Of a DNA stretch of 64,000 nt, positions 60,851-64,000 are shown in pieces; the stretch's first letter is position 1, and every line of letters begins with the position of its first letter. This DNA is from Leclercia adecarboxylata (lineage in GTDB: Bacteria; Pseudomonadota; Gammaproteobacteria; Enterobacterales; Enterobacteriaceae), in contig NZ_CP035382.1 in NCBI RefSeq assembly GCF_006874705.1, positions 2,046,001 through 2,110,000 of the forward strand. Reading direction: 5' to 3'. The notes below the pieces were generated by a model that was given only the letters and a program-made list of their open reading frames with translations, did not search any database and was not told the origin of the DNA. Both the position numbers and the translations under genes were made by a program.

Positions 60851-62482
60851 GTGCTGACTCTGCTACATCTGCTTTCTGCCGTGGCGTTGCTGGTCTGGGG
60901 CACGCACATTGTCCGTACCGGCGTGATGCGTGTTTTTGGTGCCCGCTTACGTACTGTACTCAGCCGCAGCATTGAGAAAAAACCGCTCGCGTTCTGCGCC
61001 GGCATTGGCGTGACCGCGCTGGTGCAAAGCAGCAACGCCACCACCATGCTGGTCACCTCGTTTGTGGCGCAGGATCTGGTGGCGCTGACCCCTGCGCTGG
61101 TGATTGTCCTCGGTGCCGACGTGGGGACCGCGCTGATGGCGCGGGTGTTAACCTTCGATCTCTCCTGGCTGTCGCCGCTGCTGATTTTCATCGGCGTGAT
61201 ATTTTTCCTTGGCCGTAAACAGACCCGCGCCGGACAGCTGGGACGGGTGGGGATCGGCCTTGGCCTGATTCTGCTGGCGCTGGAGCTGATCGTCCAGGCC
61301 GTCACACCCATTACCCAGGCCAGCGGCGTGCAGGTCATCTTCGCCTCGTTGACCGGCGATATCCTGCTGGATGCGCTGATTGGCGCGGTGTTTGCCCTGA
61401 TTAGCTACTCCAGCCTGGCGGCGGTGCTGCTAACCGCCACGCTCACCGCGGCGGGGATCATCTCCTTCCCGGTGGCCCTGTGTCTGGTGATTGGCGCTAA
61501 CCTCGGCTCCGGCCTGCTGGCGGTACTCAATAATAGCGCCGCCAACGCCGCGGCCCGTCGCGTGGCGCTCGGCAGCCTGCTGTTTAAGCTGGTGGGTAGC
61601 CTGGCCATCCTGCCTTTCGTCTATCCGCTGGCGAATCTGATGGATAACCTGTCGCTGCCGGAATCGGAGATGGTGATCTACTTCCACGTCTTTTATAACC
61701 TGGTGCGCTGCCTGGCGATGGTACCCTTTGCCGGGGTGATGGCGCGGTTCTGTGAACGGATTATCCGCGATGAACCCGAGCTCGATGCGCGCCTGAAACC
61801 GAAACATCTGGACACCTCAGCTCTGGATACCCCGGCGCTGGCGCTGGCCAATGCCGCTCGGGAAACGCTGCGCATGGGCGATGCCATGGAGCAGATGCTG
61901 GAGGGGCTGAAAAAGGTGATGCACGGCGAACCGCGGGAAGAGAAAGCGCTGCGCAAGCTCGCGGATGACATCAACGTGCTCTATACCGCCATCAAGCTCT
62001 ATCTGGCGCGGATGCCAAAAGATGAGCTGGCGGAAGAAGAGTCCCGCCGCTGGGCGGAGATCATAGAGATGTCGCTCAACCTGGAGCAGGCCTCCGATAT
62101 CGTCGAACGCATGGGGAGTGAAATCGCTGACAAATCGCTGGCGGCCCGCCGGGCGTTTTCCCTCGAAGGGGTCAAAGAGCTGGATGCGCTGCACGATCAG
62201 CTGCTTGCCAACCTCAAGCTGGCGATGTCGGTCTTTTTCTCCAGCGATCTGGCCAGCGCCCGCCGCCTGCGTCGTAACAAGCACCGTTTCCGCATCCTCA
62301 ACCGCCGCTATTCCCACGCGCACGTTGACCGGCTGCACCAGCAGAACGTGCAAAGTATCGAGACCAGCTCCCTGCATATGGGGCTACTGGGCGACATGAA
62401 GCGTCTGAACTCCCTGTTCTGCGCGGTGGCGTACAGCGTGATGGAGCAGCCGGATGAAGATGATGGCCGGGATGAGTATTAA
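60851..62482 (+). CDS. yjbB: Na/Pi-cotransporter family phosphate exporter YjbB
   Basis: YjbB is an inner-membrane protein that in E. coli lowers internal phosphate when overproduced and is thought to export phosphate. A GTG start at 60851 preceded by AAGGAG gives 543 residues, the E. coli length. Two Na/Pi-cotransporter repeats carry Q-S-S-N-A-T-T-M near residue 60 and the related N-S-A-A-N-A-A-A-R later. The last 200 residues form a PhoU-like helical cytoplasmic domain. E. coli pepE, normally next, is missing. Confidence 0.95.
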   Translation: MLTLLHLLSAVALLVWGTHIVRTGVMRVFGARLRTVLSRSIEKKPLAFCAGIGVTALVQSSNATTMLVTSFVAQDLVALTPALVIVLGADVGTALMARVLTFDLSWLSPLLIFIGVIFFLGRKQTRAGQLGRVGIGLGLILLALELIVQAVTPITQASGVQVIFASLTGDILLDALIGAVFALISYSSLAAVLLTATLTAAGIISFPVALCLVIGANLGSGLLAVLNNSAANAAARRVALGSLLFKLVGSLAILPFVYPLANLMDNLSLPESEMVIYFHVFYNLVRCLAMVPFAGVMARFCERIIRDEPELDARLKPKHLDTSALDTPALALANAARETLRMGDAMEQMLEGLKKVMHGEPREEKALRKLADDINVLYTAIKLYLARMPKDELAEEESRRWAEIIEMSLNLEQASDIVERMGSEIADKSLAARRAFSLEGVKELDALHDQLLANLKLAMSVFFSSDLASARRLRRNKHRFRILNRRYSHAHVDRLHQQNVQSIETSSLHMGLLGDMKRLNSLFCAVAYSVMEQPDEDDGRDEY

Positions 62483-62627
62483 TCTGCGTTAAGCCTTTGG
62501 CGCGGGCAACGACGCCGGGGGCTTGCGCAAGATAGCCAGGACCATACTGAATGCGTCTCGTATTTCCTGGTACTTAGCTTTTTACCAGCCCAAACCTGGG
62601 GTATATTTCGCCTCTACAGGAGAAATT

Positions 62628-63503
62628 ATGCTGCCAACTCAATCTACCCGATTAAACAAATACATTAGCGAGAGCGGGATCTGCTCGCGCCGCGAGGCTG
62701 ACCGTTACATTGAACAGGGCAACGTGTTTATCAACGGTAAACGCGCCACCATTGGCGATCAGGTCGTCCCTGGCGACGTGGTCAAAGTGAATGGTCAATT
62801 GATCGAGCCCCGGGACGAAGAAGACCTGGTGTTTATCGCGCTGAATAAACCGGTTGGCATTGTCAGTACCACGGAAGATGGCGAGCGCGACAACATCGTT
62901 GATTTCGTCAACCACAGCAGCCGTATCTTCCCGATTGGCCGTCTGGATAAAGACTCCCAGGGATTAATTTTCCTCACCAACCACGGCGATCTGGTGAATA
63001 AAATCCTGCGGGCCGGTAACGACCACGAGAAAGAGTACATCGTCACGGTCAACAAGCCGGTGACGGACGAATTCATTCGCGGGATGGGGGCGGGCGTTCC
63101 GATCCTCGGCACGGTCACGAAGAAGTGCAAGGTGAAGAAAGAGGCGCCGTTCGCCTTCCGTATCACCCTGGTTCAGGGCTTAAACCGCCAGATCCGCCGT
63201 ATGTGCGAACATTTTGGCTTTGAAGTGACGAAGCTGGAGCGTACGCGCATCATGAACGTCAGCCTCTCCGGCATTCCGCTGGGCGAGTGGCGCGATCTGA
63301 CCGGGGACGAGTTGATTGAGCTGTTTAAGCTGATCGAGAACTCATCCTCAGAAGCGAAGCCGAAAGCGAAGGCAAAACCGAAAACGCAGGGCATCAAGCG
63401 ACCGGTGGTCAAGGCCCCACAGGCGGAAGAGAAAAGTAAAGCCAAACCGGCCGGGAACGGAAAACGCTTTACCCAGCCAGGGCGCAAAAAGAAAGGGCGC
63501 TGA
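62628..63503 (+). CDS. rluF: 23S rRNA pseudouridine synthase RluF
   Basis: RluF makes pseudouridine 2604 of 23S rRNA; the E. coli enzyme also modifies tRNA-Tyr. ATG at 62628 ([12 protein letters not shown]) with a strong AGGAG gives 291 residues; the upstream frame is not conserved. The S4 domain covers about residues 8-65. The catalytic Asp107 is in G-R-L-D-K-D-S-Q-G. The tail is lysine-rich and low in complexity. Its stop codon directly abuts that of yjbD. Confidence 0.96.
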   Translation: MLPTQSTRLNKYISESGICSRREADRYIEQGNVFINGKRATIGDQVVPGDVVKVNGQLIEPRDEEDLVFIALNKPVGIVSTTEDGERDNIVDFVNHSSRIFPIGRLDKDSQGLIFLTNHGDLVNKILRAGNDHEKEYIVTVNKPVTDEFIRGMGAGVPILGTVTKKCKVKKEAPFAFRITLVQGLNRQIRRMCEHFGFEVTKLERTRIMNVSLSGIPLGEWRDLTGDELIELFKLIENSSSEAKPKAKAKPKTQGIKRPVVKAPQAEEKSKAKPAGNGKRFTQPGRKKKGR

Positions 63504-63776
63504 TCAGCGCCTTCCACGGGTTGGGGTATTCGCCGACCAGGAGAATGTCGCCTCTTTATCCACCTTATAAGCCTGCGCTTTTTTAAGCTTGCGGGCTTGT
63601 TTGGCTTCCAGTTCACGCTGCGCCATCAGTTTGTCGATGTACTCTTTCTTAACGTGATTGGTTTCGGCGTTGGTCAGCAGTCGGCCATGGGCGATACGGG
63701 CGCGATCGAGCAGGGTTTTCAGTTCGCGCTGCTCGCTTTCCGTCATGTCTTTCTGGGTCAATCTCGGTGTGGACAT
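63504..63776 (-). CDS. yjbD: YjbD, DUF3811 small basic protein
   Basis: This 90-residue, highly charged helical protein of the YjbD/DUF3811 family starts M-S-T-P-R-L-T-Q-K and ends T-P-T-R-G-R-R. The function is unknown. The ribosome-binding site AGGAGG lies in the arm of a hairpin at 63780-63805. Convergent with rluF, it lies downstream of the PanS-like gene and may be read from it. Confidence 0.9.
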   Translation of the reverse strand: MSTPRLTQKDMTESEQRELKTLLDRARIAHGRLLTNAETNHVKKEYIDKLMAQRELEAKQARKLKKAQAYKVDKEATFSWSANTPTRGRR

Positions 63777-63779
63777 ACC

Positions 63780-63805
63780 TGAAGCCTCCTGTGAGAGAGG
63801 CTTCA
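63780..63805 (-). promoter_or_regulatory. Hairpin covering the yjbD ribosome-binding site
   Basis: On the minus strand the stem TGAAGCCTC/GAGGCTTCA has an eight-base loop and contains GAGG of the AGGAGG ribosome-binding site. No T run follows, so it is not an obvious terminator. Confidence 0.65.
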
Positions 63806-63839
63806 GTGTAAAGCATGCCTTCGCAGTCGCGAAGCTGAA

Positions 63840-64000
63840 TTAACCTTCCTTCACCACATCGCGTTTCTTTTGTTCATCGATCGGCTTACCCGACCAGTAA
63901 CCCGCCAGCAGCGAGCCGGACAGGTTATGCCATACCGAGAACAACGCACCCGGCAGAGCCGCCAGCGGCGAGAAGTAAATTTTGCCGAGCGCAGCGGCCA
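63840..64000 (-). CDS. panS: C-terminal end of a bile acid:sodium symporter-family transporter, probably PanS
   Basis: Only the last 53 codons are in the window. They read [12 protein letters not shown], then [15 protein letters not shown] and a short charged tail ending V-K-E-G. The H-N-x-S-G-S-L-L-A-x-Y-W segment is characteristic of the last helix of bile acid:sodium symporter family proteins. In Salmonella the member PanS carries ketopantoate, pantoate and pantothenate; the assignment to that member is inferred from this fragment only. Confidence 0.6.
   Translation of the reverse strand, partial: AAALGKIYFSPLAALPGALFSVWHNLSGSLLAGYWSGKPIDEQKKRDVVKEG

Overview
The window is chromosomal DNA from a member of the Enterobacteriaceae. 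Nearly every protein aligns from memory over its full length with an Escherichia coli K-12 orthologue, but the many substitutions, the missing zraPSR and pepE genes and an extra cellobiose-type PTS gene pair point to the Enterobacter/Lelliottia/Klebsiella side of the family. The 16S gene in the window would settle the species; I do not name one. I see no IS element, prophage, integron, CRISPR array or acquired resistance gene, and rpoB has a wild-type rifampicin region.

Layout. (1) 1-14 kb matches the E. coli bisC-dpp region: bisC (5' end cut off), yiaC, tag, yhjY, yhjX with its YpdB repeats, eptB, a proline tRNA and the dppABCDF dipeptide transporter. (2) 14-29 kb is the translation/transcription block: coaA, thrU-tyrU-glyT-thrT-tufB, secE-nusG, rplKA, rplJL and rpoBC, with promoters, autogenous leader sites and attenuators visible. 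(3) 29-30 kb holds a two-gene PTS IIB-IIA unit that is not in this place in E. coli K-12. (4) 30-36 kb is the thiCEFSGH thiamine operon behind a TPP riboswitch. (5) 36-44 kb carries rsd, nudC, hemE, nfi, yjaG, hupA, yjaH and purHD with a PurR box. (6) 44-49.6 kb is a complete rRNA operon (16S, tRNA-Glu, 23S, 5S; position of E. coli rrnE). (7) 49.7-64 kb carries metA, the glyoxylate operon aceBAK, iclR, metH, yjbB, rluF, yjbD and the end of a PanS-like transporter.

How the genes work together. Blocks 2 and 6 supply the ribosome, EF-Tu and RNA polymerase. The metabolic genes make cofactors (thiamine, pantothenate to CoA, haem) and the purine and methionine used in one-carbon metabolism (metA, metH, purH), while aceBAK/iclR set carbon flow through the glyoxylate shunt. 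Most regulators act on sites visible here: IclR, MetJ, PurR, the TPP riboswitch, and L1 and L10 leader sites.

The most notable large-scale feature is the dppF/coaA junction near 14.0 kb. It joins two regions about 0.47 Mb apart in E. coli K-12, in the relative orientation expected from one inversion roughly symmetric about oriC. Smaller points of interest are an isoacceptor change at the proline-tRNA locus, the PTS pair with no membrane subunit but with CRP-like and AscG-like sites, inverted repeats flanking aceK, and several terminators or hairpins embedded in promoters, coding starts or ribosome-binding sites. I did not find a clearly novel multi-gene system here.
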